Source of the DNA: Hyphomonadaceae bacterium TMED5
GTDB lineage: Bacteria; Pseudomonadota; Alphaproteobacteria; Caulobacterales; Hyphomonadaceae
DNA: 64,000 nt
Assembly: GCA_002173095.1 (NCBI GenBank)
Contig: NHBK01000010.1
Coordinates: 1 to 64,000 of the forward strand
Direction: 5' to 3'
Positions 15,796-25,723 of this stretch are shown one piece after another. The notes under the pieces were generated by a model, which saw only the letters and a program-made list of their open reading frames with translations, was not told where the DNA came from and did no database searches. How positions within the stretch are numbered: the first letter of the stretch is position 1; each line of letters starts with the position of its first letter. Made by a program: the position numbers and the translations under genes.

Positions 15796-18417
15796 TTATA
15801 GGTCAGCCTTCAGCTTGAAGTAGTAGTAACCACCCTGCCAATCGACGGCTGAATCTGAGCGGTAAACACGACCACAGCAGTTGTCGCCGATCAGAGCGTA
15901 GTTCGCTTCGTCTGGGTACTGGTCGAATGCGTTACGTGCACCGAGAGATACGCGAACGATGTCGTTGACCTGATAAGCAGCTTCGAAGTCGAACTGAACG
16001 ACTGGGCTGAATTCCTGGACATCAACTACGTTGGTGTTGGAGTTCTCGTAAGAGCCATAATAGTTGGCACGAGCGAGGAACGTCCAAGGACCAGTTTCGT
16101 GCTGAACAGAGAACACACCGCGCCAGTTTGGATCAGCATTTTCAAAGTCGAACGTGCTTTCAGCGTTGAAAAGGCCGCCGATAGCAATGTCGCCAAGTTC
16201 AGTTTCGTTATAGTTGATAGACGCAGTCATGCTCGTAGATGCGCCGCTTTCCCAAGGGATGTTGTACGTACCAACGAGGTCGAAACCAGTCGTTGTCGTA
16301 TCAAATGCGTTCTGGAAGTAGAATACGCCACCGATGGATTCAGCACCTGCAACACCAGCGCCAACGAGAGCGAGGTAGTTGTCGTAAGCTGTACCAGCGC
16401 TTGGGTCAGAAGATACGTCCTGAGTAGAGATCGCGTTCACACGGTCTTCAAGTTCGATCTGGTACATGTCGAACGTGATAGACGCGTTACCGAAGCTACC
16501 GGTTACACCGAGCGTGTAGTTGGTAGATTTCTCTGGGCCGAGCTCTGTAGCACCGAGGGCCTGAGCGATTGGACCACCAGCTGGGAACAGACCTGTCGCA
16601 ACCGGGAAACCGTTAGGCAGACGGGTTGAAACGTTAGTCGTACCTTGCTGACCAGGTGTTGGCGCGCGGAAGCCCGTACCAACAGAACCACGAATACCGA
16701 TCGCATCGGTTACGTCGAACTGACCAGCAACTTTCCAGACAAGCTCTGAGTCGAAGTCAGAATAGTCCTCGAAACGCAGTGCACCTTGCAGGAAGAGACG
16801 GTCCGTTACGTCACCAGAAAGGTCAGCGTAGAACGCGTAAGAATCACGCGTGTATTCGCCAGAGAATTCCGGAGAGTAGCCCGGGAAGCCGTTAGAGCCG
16901 ACGCCAACGACCTGATAAACCGGGTCATCATCGTCCGCACAATCCAGCGTAGATCCGTTAGCAATGACCGCGAGGCCTGCGGCTGTTGGCGCACCAGCGT
17001 CACAGAAGCCCCAAGGGTCTTGCGTCGCGTATGGACCAGATTCGTAAGATTCTGGGTTGCCGCCGACGAGCTCATAAGATTCGTCCATATAGCTGGCACC
17101 GAACGCGAAGGTCAGTGGGCTGCCAAGACCGAAATCAAGCTCTTTGTAGAAGTCAGCCTGCAGCTGCATTTCTTCGTTGATCAGATCGCCCGGGTGGAAG
17201 CTTGTTGGAGATTCGTTGCCGAGAGATGGGTTCACTGTGTTCATCAGCGTGTACTGAACTTCGTTGTGACCGAAGCGAGCGCTGATGTCATAACCGAAGC
17301 CTGGTGCGAACTCGCCTTCGATACCACCGACTGCAGAATAGTCGATAACTTCACCGAAGAAACGCGGTGTGAAACCACCTGGGAAGAAGTAAAGCGGGCT
17401 CCAGACAGAACCGTCTTCCAGACGGATGTTCTCGATCGTGCCGTTACCCGGGTAACGATAGAAGAAGGAACCGTCAGCTTCGCTGTGAGAGTAGTTCGCG
17501 AAACCATAAAGCGAGGTTGTCGCGTTGATGTCGTAACCTGTGTTCAGGAACATGCGAACTGCGTTGGAGTTTGGCTGGCCCCAAGGCTGAACTACATCAC
17601 CAGGGCCGATGTTTGCGTCATCAAGACCCGCAATGAATGCTGCTTCGTCATATCCGGCCAGGTCGGTGCGGAAACCACCAAAAGCCGGATCATTTACGTC
17701 CACACATGCCCATGATTCACAATACTGTTCGCCACGTGATGTCGCCTCAGATTCAGAAACTTCGAATGAGAAGTTCGCGAAACCATTTTCGCCAATGCCC
17801 ATTCCGATGTTTGCAGACGTCACGAAGTTAAAGCCGTCGCCTTCATAGTACTGACCAACTTCACTCGTCAGGGTGAAACCTTCAGAGTCTTCTTTCAGGA
17901 TGAAGTTGATAACGCCTGCGATAGCGTCAGAACCGTAAAGCGCCGCAGCACCGTCGCGCAGAACCTGAACGTTTGCGAGAGCGACAGCCGGGATGGTCGC
18001 GATGTCCGGACCCTGCGTACCAGAACCGCCGATCTGAACCAGAGCGGCGCGGTGACGACGGTGACCGTTTACGAGAACGAGCGTCTTATCCGTAGGCATA
18101 CCACGCAGGGATGCAGGACGAATGAATGTACCACCGTCAGAGATAGGCTGACGTGTGAGAGAGTAAGATGGAACCAGCGTACGGATGATGTCGTTGGCGT
18201 CTGTGTAAGGAACGTTATCCAGTTCCTCGCCGCTCAGTACATCTACTGGCACAGGTGAATCTGTAACCGTGCGTGGCTGACCACGAACACCCGTTACGAT
18301 GACGTTTTCCTGAACGGCTTCTTCTTCCTCTTGTGCGAAAGCAGGCTGATATGCAGCTGCGCCCACAGTCAGAGCGATAACAGAAGTCATCAGAAATTTA
18401 TTGATGCGTTGACCCAT
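15796..18417 (-). CDS. TonB-dependent outer-membrane receptor
   Basis: 873 residues from the ATG at 18417, chosen because it has a GGGGA ribosome binding site and opens a clear signal peptide (cleavage after PAFA); the open frame continues 57 codons upstream without signal-like sequence. After an acidic linker and ENVIVTG (TonB-box region) come the plug domain (VDVLSGEEL, RGMPTDKTLVLVNG, RDGAAALYGSDAIAGVINFIL) and a 22-strand type barrel ending in an aromatic strand. It imports a ligand across the outer membrane using TonB energy. The substrate is not readable; the plug resembles the broad Caulobacterales/Sphingomonadales class. The 333-bp leader and the ANTAR regulator upstream suggest control at RNA level. 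Confidence 0.92.
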   Translation of the reverse strand: MGQRINKFLMTSVIALTVGAAAYQPAFAQEEEEAVQENVIVTGVRGQPRTVTDSPVPVDVLSGEELDNVPYTDANDIIRTLVPSYSLTRQPISDGGTFIRPASLRGMPTDKTLVLVNGHRRHRAALVQIGGSGTQGPDIATIPAVALANVQVLRDGAAALYGSDAIAGVINFILKEDSEGFTLTSEVGQYYEGDGFNFVTSANIGMGIGENGFANFSFEVSESEATSRGEQYCESWACVDVNDPAFGGFRTDLAGYDEAAFIAGLDDANIGPGDVVQPWGQPNSNAVRMFLNTGYDINATTSLYGFANYSHSEADGSFFYRYPGNGTIENIRLEDGSVWSPLYFFPGGFTPRFFGEVIDYSAVGGIEGEFAPGFGYDISARFGHNEVQYTLMNTVNPSLGNESPTSFHPGDLINEEMQLQADFYKELDFGLGSPLTFAFGASYMDESYELVGGNPESYESGPYATQDPWGFCDAGAPTAAGLAVIANGSTLDCADDDDPVYQVVGVGSNGFPGYSPEFSGEYTRDSYAFYADLSGDVTDRLFLQGALRFEDYSDFDSELVWKVAGQFDVTDAIGIRGSVGTGFRAPTPGQQGTTNVSTRLPNGFPVATGLFPAGGPIAQALGATELGPEKSTNYTLGVTGSFGNASITFDMYQIELEDRVNAISTQDVSSDPSAGTAYDNYLALVGAGVAGAESIGGVFYFQNAFDTTTTGFDLVGTYNIPWESGASTSMTASINYNETELGDIAIGGLFNAESTFDFENADPNWRGVFSVQHETGPWTFLARANYYGSYENSNTNVVDVQEFSPVVQFDFEAAYQVNDIVRVSLGARNAFDQYPDEANYALIGDNCCGRVYRSDSAVDWQGGYYYFKLKADL

Positions 18418-18750
18418 TGGTATTCCCCAGTTGAACTCGATGACTGAAAATCCGGAAACACGAAACAGGCCCGACGCCCGATCCGAACCGAATTCACCAG
18501 TCAGTGAACCGCTTGATTGAGTTTGATAAATACCCGCCCTTGGGTAACTCACCGGAAGATCCGGTTGATGGAAAACGCCCCGTTGCATTTTCCAGAGCTC
18601 GTGCTCATGAGCTAAACCGAGCAGTGATGCTGCACGCTGTAAACGGGCCGACTGTCACGAAAAATACGTAAATTCCGCGCTGCCCTCATTTGGTGCACCG
18701 CACTAACCATTCGGTCATTTTATGTGCATCTGCACAATGTGTTGGTAATG
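18418..18750 (-). promoter_or_regulatory. Long leader/promoter region of the TonB receptor, with tandem hairpins
   Basis: 333 bases without a gene between the ANTAR regulator and the receptor. On the minus strand two hairpins follow each other with 4 bases between: ACCGGA/TCCGGT (18565-18551) and TACCC/GGGTA with the six-base loop AAGGGC (18546-18531). The second loop has A at position 1 and G at position 4, as in RNA targets of ANTAR proteins; the first does not have a clean six-base loop. Upstream lie GGTGCACC (18692-18699) and a TGTGCA/TGCACA dyad. Confidence 0.45.
18723..18736. promoter_or_regulatory. TGTGCA-TC-TGCACA inverted repeat
   Basis: A perfect 6-bp dyad with 2-base spacer, about 300 bases upstream of the TonB receptor start and just after the ANTAR gene. 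With the GGTGCACC palindrome 24 bases further on it may form a regulator site. GCAC/GTGC half sites recall NtrC-type elements, but I see no sigma-54 promoter. Confidence 0.35.
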
Positions 18751-19359
18751 TTATCCGAGAATTCCGGAAACGGTCAGAAAGCTCTCAGCTACTTCCCGCA
18801 TGGACTTGCTCTGGTTCATCGCGGTCTTCCGAAGCAGCTCATATGCCTCAGACTCTTTCAGGCCACGTTGTTCCATAATGAGAGATTTTGCCCGATCAAT
18901 GATCTTTCGCGTCTCAAGTGTCCCGCGCGTCTGCTCTAATTCCTGTTTCAGCGCACGATTTTGCTCAAACCGTTCCCGCGAAATTGCCGCCAGAGTTTCA
19001 ACGCGATGCGGCTGAAGACCGTCGATCACACAGGAAGAGGCACCAGAGCGTAAAGCATTCTGAGCCATTTCCGGACTGGCCGTTGCCGCGAAAATAAGGA
19101 CCGGACACGGAGATGTACTCTGAAGGTCCTTAACGCGCAGCAACATGTCTTCAGACACGTCGGCAGCTGAAATAATGAGAAGCGTCGAACTGGAAAATCC
19201 AGAAAAGTGCCCGCTCAGAAAAGCGGTCGACGACAGCGTGCTACAGGTGTTTTCAGGGAATGCGGACAAAACCGCATCAACGGGTGCCCCACCGAGGGAC
19301 ACAACAACAACGGATTCTGTCTCGATCTTTGGACCGGATGAACAAGACGCCTTTGCCAT
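18751..19359 (-). CDS. ANTAR-domain RNA-binding response regulator (NasT/AmiR-like)
   Basis: 202 residues. Residues about 15-130 form a receiver-like domain; its phosphoacceptor region is degenerate and I see no standard DD...D...K set. The last 60 residues are an ANTAR domain: a long coiled coil (RALKQELEQTRGTLETRKIIDRAKSL), then MEQRGLKESEAYELLRKTAMNQSKSMREVAE, the conserved three-helix RNA-binding signature. ANTAR proteins prevent termination by binding twin hairpins in mRNA leaders. It sits directly upstream of the TonB receptor on the same strand; NasT relatives control nitrogen genes, but no nitrogen gene is visible here. Confidence 0.85.
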   Translation of the reverse strand: MAKASCSSGPKIETESVVVVSLGGAPVDAVLSAFPENTCSTLSSTAFLSGHFSGFSSSTLLIISAADVSEDMLLRVKDLQSTSPCPVLIFAATASPEMAQNALRSGASSCVIDGLQPHRVETLAAISRERFEQNRALKQELEQTRGTLETRKIIDRAKSLIMEQRGLKESEAYELLRKTAMNQSKSMREVAESFLTVSGILG

Positions 19360-19489
19360 GCGTTTCGAAACCTACACCTGTGGACCGCCATTGGCCCGTA
19401 ACAAGACAAATGCATGACATGTTTGCCCGACCGAGTCCGTCAGACCTTTGTTTACTGTGCGAATAACTCAGCATTTCCCGAAACTTCGC

Positions 19490-19526
19490 CAAAAAAAATG
19501 CCTTCCCTGATTAGAGGGAAGGCATT
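19490..19526 (-). terminator. Intrinsic terminator of lpd
   Basis: ATGCCTTCCCT and AGGGAAGGCAT form an 11-bp stem with a 4-base loop, followed on the minus strand by eight T. It lies 25 bases beyond the lpd stop and separates lpd from the ANTAR gene. Confidence 0.9.
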
Positions 19527-19550
19527 TAACCTGAGTCAAAAACTCGGGAA

Positions 19551-20957
19551 TTACATCTGCATTGTCCAGCCTTCGACGCCCATAGCCGCCTGACGGATCG
19601 CCTCAGACAGGGTTGGGTGCGCATGGCAGGTGCGCGCAATGTCTTCAGACGACGCCTTGAATTCCATAGCGACGCAGATCTCGCCGATCAGCTCGCCCAC
19701 ACCGACGCCCAGCATATGTACACCCAGAACTTCGTCTGTGGTTGCGTCAGCCAGAACTTTCACAAAACCATCGGTTTCGTGGTTGGTGCGCGCACGGGAG
19801 TTCGCCATGAATGGGAATTTGCCCGTTTTATATTTGATGCCAGCGTCTTTGAGCTGTTGTTCGGTTTTACCGACCCATGCGATTTCCGGCTTGGTGTAAA
19901 CAACGCTTGGGACGAGGTCATAATCAACATGACCTGCTTTACCCGCAATGAGTTCAGCAACCGCTGCACCATCATCTTCAGCTTTGTGCGCCAGCATAGG
20001 GCCAGCGACACAGTCACCAATCGCCCAGATACCCTCAACATTGGTTTTGAAGTGACCAGACGTATCGATAACGCCGCGCTGGTTCACGCCAACACCAACC
20101 GTTTCAAGGCCGAGGCCCTCAGTATATGGCTTACGACCGATTGCACAGATAACAACGTCAGCGTCGATGACGTCCGCGTCGCCACCTTTAGCTGGCTCAA
20201 CATTCACTTTGAGCTTGGTTTTCAGCTTTTCAATGCCAGTCACCTTCGTGCTCATCTGGAATTTCAGACCCTGAGCTTCGAAGATTTTCTTAGCTTGTTT
20301 TGAAATTTCAGAATCAGCGCCCGGCATGATGTGGTCGAGGAATTCGATAACAGTCACTTCAGAACCGAGACGAGACCAGACAGACCCCATTTCAAGGCCG
20401 ATGACGCCTGCACCGATAAGAACCAGTTTCTTCGGCACTTCTTTCAGAGACAACGCGCCGGTATTCGTAACGATGCGCTCTTCATCGATTTCAATGCCCG
20501 GCAATACAGTTGGCTCAGAACCCGTCGCAATGACGATGTTCTTCGCGCCGACTTTCTCGGTCTTGCCATCATTAAGAGCGATTTCGACTTCGCCCTTACC
20601 GACAATTTTGCCCTTGCCATTATAATGCTTGACCTTGTTCTTCTTCATCAGGAAGGCGACGCCCTGGGTCAGGCCTTTCACAGCCTCTTCCTTCTGGGCC
20701 ATCATTTTTTCAAGGTTCAGCTTCAGGCCGGATACTTCGATACCCATACCTTCAAATTCTGACTGCGCCGCCGCGTAATATTCAGATGCGTGCAACAGGG
20801 CCTTGGACGGGATACAGCCAACGTTGAGGCAAGTACCGCCAAGCGTGTCACGCATTTCAATAATGGCGGTTTTCAGTCCGAGCTGACCACACCGGATCGC
20901 ACAATTGTATCCGCCGGGGCCGCCCCCGATAATTACGACGTCATAGGCTTCAGACAT
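19551..20957 (-). CDS. lpd: Dihydrolipoyl dehydrogenase (E3)
   Basis: 468 residues. E3 component of 2-oxoacid dehydrogenase complexes, reoxidising dihydrolipoamide with NAD+. FAD-binding IIGGGPGG at the N terminus, redox-active disulfide C43/C48 (GGTCLNVGC), NAD-binding GAGVIGLEMGSV, and the HAHPTLSE His/Glu base pair from the partner subunit at the C terminus. The ATG at 20957 begins MSEAYDVVIIG; a TTG three codons upstream is less likely. No E1/E2 genes adjoin within the window, so it may serve several complexes. Its own terminator follows. Confidence 0.95.
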   Translation of the reverse strand: MSEAYDVVIIGGGPGGYNCAIRCGQLGLKTAIIEMRDTLGGTCLNVGCIPSKALLHASEYYAAAQSEFEGMGIEVSGLKLNLEKMMAQKEEAVKGLTQGVAFLMKKNKVKHYNGKGKIVGKGEVEIALNDGKTEKVGAKNIVIATGSEPTVLPGIEIDEERIVTNTGALSLKEVPKKLVLIGAGVIGLEMGSVWSRLGSEVTVIEFLDHIMPGADSEISKQAKKIFEAQGLKFQMSTKVTGIEKLKTKLKVNVEPAKGGDADVIDADVVICAIGRKPYTEGLGLETVGVGVNQRGVIDTSGHFKTNVEGIWAIGDCVAGPMLAHKAEDDGAAVAELIAGKAGHVDYDLVPSVVYTKPEIAWVGKTEQQLKDAGIKYKTGKFPFMANSRARTNHETDGFVKVLADATTDEVLGVHMLGVGVGELIGEICVAMEFKASSEDIARTCHAHPTLSEAIRQAAMGVEGWTMQM

Positions 20958-21068
20958 TTTATCCAACTCGCTGGCTTAGAATGTGTTTTCCCTGTCCTAC
21001 TCTCCTGTCGCGACAGGTCAATGACCAAGAAGTCGGAGACCTGCGACTCAGTGCGTTTATTTTCCTGC

Positions 21069-21425
21069 TTATCGCAGCCTGAACAGAGGCAATGTCAGAA
21101 GAATGAGGATTCCGGACGAAATGGCGTCATCCTGCCAGAGGCTTCGATCACCACCGACAAAGATGATCGCAAGCGTGAGGAAGCTGATACATGCGGTGCC
21201 GAGCGCAATCATCCAGCGCGCGGACCGCACGCCCAATAAGGCAAGCGCAGAGCCCGCACACAGAAAGAACGCCCCGGCAAACCGTAAAAGAAACGGAATA
21301 TCCTCTAGCAAAGCATCCATGCCATCGGGACGTTGCTTCATCACAAAGCCCGCATAGATGCCCGCATTATAGATAAAATAAACGCCAATCGCCGCAATGA
21401 CGAAAATCAGCAATGAACGGATCAA
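21069..21425 (-). CDS. Small membrane protein of unknown function
   Basis: 118 residues with four predicted transmembrane helices (about 3-25, 44-65, 70-92, 97-116) and few charged residues. I do not recognise the family; some DUF4345-type proteins have a similar pattern. The start is a TTG with GGGGG about 8 bases upstream, and no ATG lies near. It is 39 bases from the PhzF-like gene on the same strand, possibly co-transcribed. Confidence 0.55.
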   Translation of the reverse strand: MIRSLLIFVIAAIGVYFIYNAGIYAGFVMKQRPDGMDALLEDIPFLLRFAGAFFLCAGSALALLGVRSARWMIALGTACISFLTLAIIFVGGDRSLWQDDAISSGILILLTLPLFRLR

Positions 21426-21464
21426 ACCTCTACCCCCAGATCGCCCAATTGAGGGCTTCTGGCG

Positions 21465-22277
21465 CTAAAGCCTGAAAATCCCCTCAATCACTGTTACTGC
21501 CCTTCCGGCTATCTTTACACGATCTCCGTCAAGTCGGGTATGAATATGTGCGCCCCGGCCCGGATAAGCCTGAAAGCAACGAACGTCCGTCTTGTCCTGA
21601 CTTTGCGCCATAACGGCGGCCAGCACGCAGTGCCAGCTTCCGGTAGCCGGGTCTTCATCAATGCCAGAACCGGGCGCGAACACACGCGAGGTGACATCGA
21701 CATCGTCTCCGCCCAGGGCAAAACAGCCAAAATTCCCACGGTCAGATGGCACATCAGAGCCGAGCGCCTTGAGCGCTTTGATATCCGGCGCCAGCGCTTT
21801 CACCGTTTCCGGGCTATCAAACATGGCCGCGTAGAATGGACCGCCCCAGGCCGCGATTGGACGGACACCAAGTGCGTCAGAAATTTCATCCGTAATGGCC
21901 GCTTCAGCCACGGGCGGGGCCGGAAAATCCATAAGATACCCGGTTTCAGTACGGTCGACTGTCAGCTCGCCCGCCTTGCGCGTTTCAAAAACGATCTGCG
22001 TTCCGTCGACATTCATATGGGAGAACAAGGCATGGGCCGAAGCAAGCGTCGCATGCCCGCAAAGCGGCACTTCCAATCCCGGGGTGAACCAACGGATTTT
22101 CCAGCGACCGCTTTCGCTCGGAACAATATAAGCCGTCTCCGCGACATTGTTCTCTGCAGCAATGGCCAACAGCACGTCATCGTCGGGAAAGGAATCCATC
22201 GGAATGACGCAGGCCTGATTGCCTTCAAAGGCTTTGGACGCAAAAGCATCTATCTGGAAGAACGGGTATTCAGTCAT
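21465..22277 (-). CDS. PhzF-family isomerase/epimerase-like protein
   Basis: 270 residues, the usual length for the PhzF family, whose fold resembles diaminopimelate epimerase. The catalytic glutamate is present (E47 in VAETAYIV), as are the FTPGLEVPLCGHATLASAH motif and the C-terminal SGIDEDPATGSWHC motif. Only PhzF itself, in phenazine synthesis, is well characterised; most relatives such as YddE have unknown substrates. No phenazine genes are nearby, so no pathway is assigned. Confidence 0.85.
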   Translation of the reverse strand: MTEYPFFQIDAFASKAFEGNQACVIPMDSFPDDDVLLAIAAENNVAETAYIVPSESGRWKIRWFTPGLEVPLCGHATLASAHALFSHMNVDGTQIVFETRKAGELTVDRTETGYLMDFPAPPVAEAAITDEISDALGVRPIAAWGGPFYAAMFDSPETVKALAPDIKALKALGSDVPSDRGNFGCFALGGDDVDVTSRVFAPGSGIDEDPATGSWHCVLAAVMAQSQDKTDVRCFQAYPGRGAHIHTRLDGDRVKIAGRAVTVIEGIFRL

Positions 22278-22405
22278 GGCTCGTCCCTTCTGGGCTCATC
22301 GAGTGGAACGCAATCAATAGTTTGCTAAACAGGGTTAATCCAGACAGAAGCCCTTCGATTTCGTTCAGAAATACTAAGGACGCGAAGCGCGCAAAAAGGT
22401 TTCAA

Positions 22406-22855
22406 ATGCAGTGGAATAATATTCTCATCGGGCTCGGATTATTCAGCGGCATGATGATCGCGGCGCAGGGTGCCATCAACGGACGGCTCGCCTCTGCGAT
22501 TGGGGGCCCGGTTCAGGCTGCGACCATCTCTTTCATCGTTGGCGCAACAGGGCTGATCCTCGTCAATCTGTTCATGGGCAACCGGTTTGCGCTGTCCCAG
22601 AGCTTTTCAACCCTTCCATGGTGGGCATGGATTGGCGGGCTTGTCGGATCAATCATGGTCACAAGCTCTGCGCTGGCTGTACCACGCATAGGTGTTGCAG
22701 CCTGGGTCAGCGCTGTCATAGCCGGTCAGTTGATTGCCGCCGTGCTCTATGACCAGTTCGGCGCGTTTGGGCAGACCGTCCGGCCCGCCACGCCGCTCCG
22801 GCTGCTGGGCGTCGTGTTTCTCTTTGCAGGGGTTTATCTCGTGCGACGATTCTGA
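22406..22855 (+). CDS. YdcZ/DUF606-type small DMT-superfamily membrane protein
   Basis: 149 residues with five hydrophobic helices. GMMIAAQGAINGRL and SSALAVPRIGVA are typical of the YdcZ (EamA-like, DUF606) family. The ATG at 22406 begins MQWNNILIGLG; the open frame reaches upstream to 22322 but codes for a charged, unlikely N terminus. Transport substrate unknown. It converges with thiD, with only 5 bases between the stops. Confidence 0.78.
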   Translation: MQWNNILIGLGLFSGMMIAAQGAINGRLASAIGGPVQAATISFIVGATGLILVNLFMGNRFALSQSFSTLPWWAWIGGLVGSIMVTSSALAVPRIGVAAWVSAVIAGQLIAAVLYDQFGAFGQTVRPATPLRLLGVVFLFAGVYLVRRF

Positions 22856-22860
22856 GCGCG

Positions 22861-23688
22861 TCAGCGCTCCTTGCCGAGCGGCCAGCCATGATTGACCGGC
22901 CCATGCCCCTTACCCAACGGCTTAGCGCTCTCCAGAGCCTTCAACAGGTATTCCCGGCCAGCTTCCACTGCATCCGGCAGGCTGCTCCCCAGCGCCATAT
23001 AGGTCGCGATGGATGAAGCCAGCGTGCATCCTGTGCCATGTGTGCTCTCAGTATCGATACGCGGCGCCTCAAAGAAGAACTCATCATATTCGGTCTGAAG
23101 TACATCGGTGATCACATCACTGGAAATATGCCCGCCTTTGACAAGAACAGCCTTGGCGCCCGTTTCCATAAGGCGTTCAGCCGCACGGCGTTGCCCATCA
23201 ACACTTTCGACAGCGCGCCCAGAAAGGATTTCAGCTTCTGGCGCATTGGGCGTCAGCAGGGCCGCGTCTGGCACAAGAAGACTTTTAAGGACATCCACAG
23301 CATCGCCCGCCAGAAGACGGTCACCCGACGTCGCCACCATAACCGGATCAATCACGCGCGGAATATCCGGGGCCAGCTCATTCAGCTGGCGCGACACCGT
23401 TTCAATGGTTTTGCGATCGCCCAGCATGCCCGTCTTGATCACGTCAGCGCCTATGTCTGACAGCGTGACCCTGATTTGCCCGGCTATCGCGTCGAGCGGC
23501 ACAGGAATAACGCCATAAACACCTTGCGTGTTTTGCACGGTGATCGCGGTCACGGCCGTCATGGCATAGCCGCCATTCATGGTGATGGCTTTAATATCGG
23601 CCTGGATGCCCGCCCCACCACCGGAATCAGACCCAGCGACAGACAGAACACGGCCATTGATTTTTTCGGTCGTTTCAGAAGCACTCAT
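22861..23688 (-). CDS. thiD: Hydroxymethylpyrimidine/phosphomethylpyrimidine kinase
   Basis: 275 residues. ThiD phosphorylates HMP and HMP-P for thiamine synthesis. Ribokinase-fold signatures: SVAGSDSGGGAGIQADIKA at the N terminus, GVYGV and STHGTGCTLASSIA containing the anion hole and catalytic Asp region near residue 225. Located just downstream of the ftsH terminator with an opposite partner gene. A thiE-like gene is 18 kb away, so thiamine genes are scattered. Confidence 0.92.
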   Translation of the reverse strand: MSASETTEKINGRVLSVAGSDSGGGAGIQADIKAITMNGGYAMTAVTAITVQNTQGVYGVIPVPLDAIAGQIRVTLSDIGADVIKTGMLGDRKTIETVSRQLNELAPDIPRVIDPVMVATSGDRLLAGDAVDVLKSLLVPDAALLTPNAPEAEILSGRAVESVDGQRRAAERLMETGAKAVLVKGGHISSDVITDVLQTEYDEFFFEAPRIDTESTHGTGCTLASSIATYMALGSSLPDAVEAGREYLLKALESAKPLGKGHGPVNHGWPLGKER

Positions 23689-23733
23689 AAGACGTGTGAT
23701 TGCCCCAAAGGCGGGTGGATTTCAATCAGAATG

Positions 23734-23761
23734 AAAAAGCCCGGCTCAAGGCCGGGCTTTG
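23734..23761 (-). terminator. Intrinsic terminator of ftsH
   Basis: AAGCCCGGC and GCCGGGCTT pair with a 5-base loop, followed by TTTC on the minus strand, 6 bases after the ftsH stop. Confidence 0.75.
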
Positions 23762-23766
23762 ATCTG

Positions 23767-25668
23767 TTAAGCTGGTTCCGGAGAGCCATCGCCAACTCCG
23801 CCATCGCCATCTTTCTTTTTACGGCTACCGGTAATCGGCACCGCTGAAGATGGGCCTGGCTCATCATCTTCATCATCCGGGCGCTCAGGTTTGATGCCTT
23901 TGATGATGTTGTTGATTTCGTCGCCAGTCAGCGTTTCGTACTCCAGAAGACCTTCAGCAATCGCCGTCCACTCATCACGGTGGTCCGTCATAATGCGCCG
24001 CGCCTCATCCATACCTGTCTGAACAAGTGCGCGCACTTCTTCTTCAATATGTTTGGATGTGTCCTGAGAAACCTGCGTCGGGCGATATGGGTCATCGCCT
24101 TCGCCATAATCGATCGGACCGATTGCATCGGACAGGCCGAAACGTGTCACCATAGCCCGCGCGATACGCGTCGCCATCTGAATGTCGGACGCAGCGCCCG
24201 AGGTCACATTGTCTTCACCGAAAGCGATTTCCTCAGCCACACGACCGCCCATAAGAACAGCCAGACGAGACGTCATTTCCTGACGAGTCTGAGACAGTTT
24301 ATCATCGGTCGGCAGCTGCATAACCATGCCGAGTGCGCGGCCACGTGGAATAATGGTCGCTTTATGGACAGGGTCCGTCGCAGGCATTCTGAGGCCAACG
24401 ATCGCATGGCCTGCCTCGTGATAAGCAGTGAGACGCTTTTCCTTGTCAGACATAACCATAGAGCGACGCTCCGGGCCCATCATGACCTTGTCTTTCGCGT
24501 CCTCGAACTCACGCATGGACACCATGCGCTTGCCGCGACGCGCCGCCAGCAAGGCTGCCTCGTTTACAAGGTTTGCAAGATCAGCACCTGAGAAACCCGG
24601 TGTACCGCGCGCAATAACCTTCGCGATCACGTCTTTCGCAGTTGGCACATTGCGCATGTGAACTTTGAGGATCTTCTCGCGGCCAATAATATCTGGATTG
24701 CCGACCGTGATCTGGCGGTCGAAACGACCCGGACGCAGAAGCGCAGGGTCCAGCACGTCTGGACGGTTGGTCGCCGCGATGATGATAATGCCCTCATTCG
24801 CTTCGAACCCGTCCATCTCAACGAGAAGCTGGTTCAGCGTCTGCTCACGCTCGTCATTGCCGCCGCCAATACCGGCGCCACGGGAGCGACCTACAGCGTC
24901 GATCTCGTCAATGAAGATAATGCATGGCGCGTTTTTCTTCGCTTGCTCAAACATGTCGCGGACACGGCTCGCGCCAACACCCACAAACATCTCAACGAAG
25001 TCAGAACCTGAAATCGTGAAGAATGGCACGTTTGCTTCACCCGCAACGGCGCGGGCCGTCAGCGTTTTACCTGTACCTGGTGGACCAACAAGCAGCGCAC
25101 CTTTTGGAATTTTACCGCCAAGGCGCTGGAATTTGGATGGGTCTTTCAGGAACTCAACGATCTCCTGAAGCTCTTCTTTGGCTTCATCAATGCCAGCAAC
25201 GTCATCAAAGGTCACACGACCATGACGCTCTGTCAGAAGGCGGGCTTTGGATTTGCCAAAGCTCATCGCCCCGCGACCACCGCCGCCTTGCATCTGACGC
25301 ATCAGGAAGAACCAGAGACCCACAATAATGATGAGCGGAAGAAGGGAGGTCAGAATGCTCCACAAGTCGAAGCCGCGTGTTGGGTTTTCAACACTGACAT
25401 CAACACCCGCATCCGTCAGACGGGAGACGGCGTCGAAGTCGTAAAGATAGATCGTCGAGGTGAATTTCTGCCCCGTCGTGTAGGTACCTTCAACCTCGTT
25501 TCCGCGAAGCTCGACACTACTAATCTGGCCGTTGCGCGCTTGGTCGACCATCTCTGAATAGCTGATCTCATTGCCGGCCTCAGACGTGGCTGGCGTGTTG
25601 AGATAAGAAAACAGAGCGATCAGCAAGGCAGCAATCACAGCCCAGAGGGCAATATTGCGCATATTCAT
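23767..25668 (-). CDS. ftsH: ATP-dependent zinc metalloprotease FtsH
   Basis: 633 residues. Membrane AAA+ protease that degrades misfolded membrane proteins and regulators such as LpxC. TM1 at about 5-22, periplasmic segment, TM2 at about 108-123, Walker A GPPGTGKT (195-202), Walker [13 protein letters not shown] region around RPGRFDRQI, and zinc motif HEAGH (417-421). A disordered acidic tail ends it. Two in-frame ATGs (25668 and 25662) compete. It is last in the conserved order tol-pal-cpoB-tilS-ftsH, with its own terminator. Confidence 0.96.
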   Translation of the reverse strand: MNMRNIALWAVIAALLIALFSYLNTPATSEAGNEISYSEMVDQARNGQISSVELRGNEVEGTYTTGQKFTSTIYLYDFDAVSRLTDAGVDVSVENPTRGFDLWSILTSLLPLIIIVGLWFFLMRQMQGGGGRGAMSFGKSKARLLTERHGRVTFDDVAGIDEAKEELQEIVEFLKDPSKFQRLGGKIPKGALLVGPPGTGKTLTARAVAGEANVPFFTISGSDFVEMFVGVGASRVRDMFEQAKKNAPCIIFIDEIDAVGRSRGAGIGGGNDEREQTLNQLLVEMDGFEANEGIIIIAATNRPDVLDPALLRPGRFDRQITVGNPDIIGREKILKVHMRNVPTAKDVIAKVIARGTPGFSGADLANLVNEAALLAARRGKRMVSMREFEDAKDKVMMGPERRSMVMSDKEKRLTAYHEAGHAIVGLRMPATDPVHKATIIPRGRALGMVMQLPTDDKLSQTRQEMTSRLAVLMGGRVAEEIAFGEDNVTSGAASDIQMATRIARAMVTRFGLSDAIGPIDYGEGDDPYRPTQVSQDTSKHIEEEVRALVQTGMDEARRIMTDHRDEWTAIAEGLLEYETLTGDEINNIIKGIKPERPDDEDDEPGPSSAVPITGSRKKKDGDGGVGDGSPEPA

Positions 25669-25723
25669 AGGTTCAGGCTTTCATCTTCGATATCATACGT
25701 AACTATAACATAGGGAAAGAGTT

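Noticed and set aside
16786-17715. 309-codon open frame on the plus strand
   Set aside because: Antisense to the first TonB receptor, with no domain and no ribosome binding site.
18692-18736. NtrC-dependent sigma-54 promoter
   Set aside because: GCAC/GTGC dyads are present but no TGGCAC-N5-TTGCA promoter core is visible.
21465-22277. Phenazine biosynthesis gene
   Set aside because: Only the PhzF fold is present; none of phzA-E or phzG is nearby, and most PhzF relatives have other roles.
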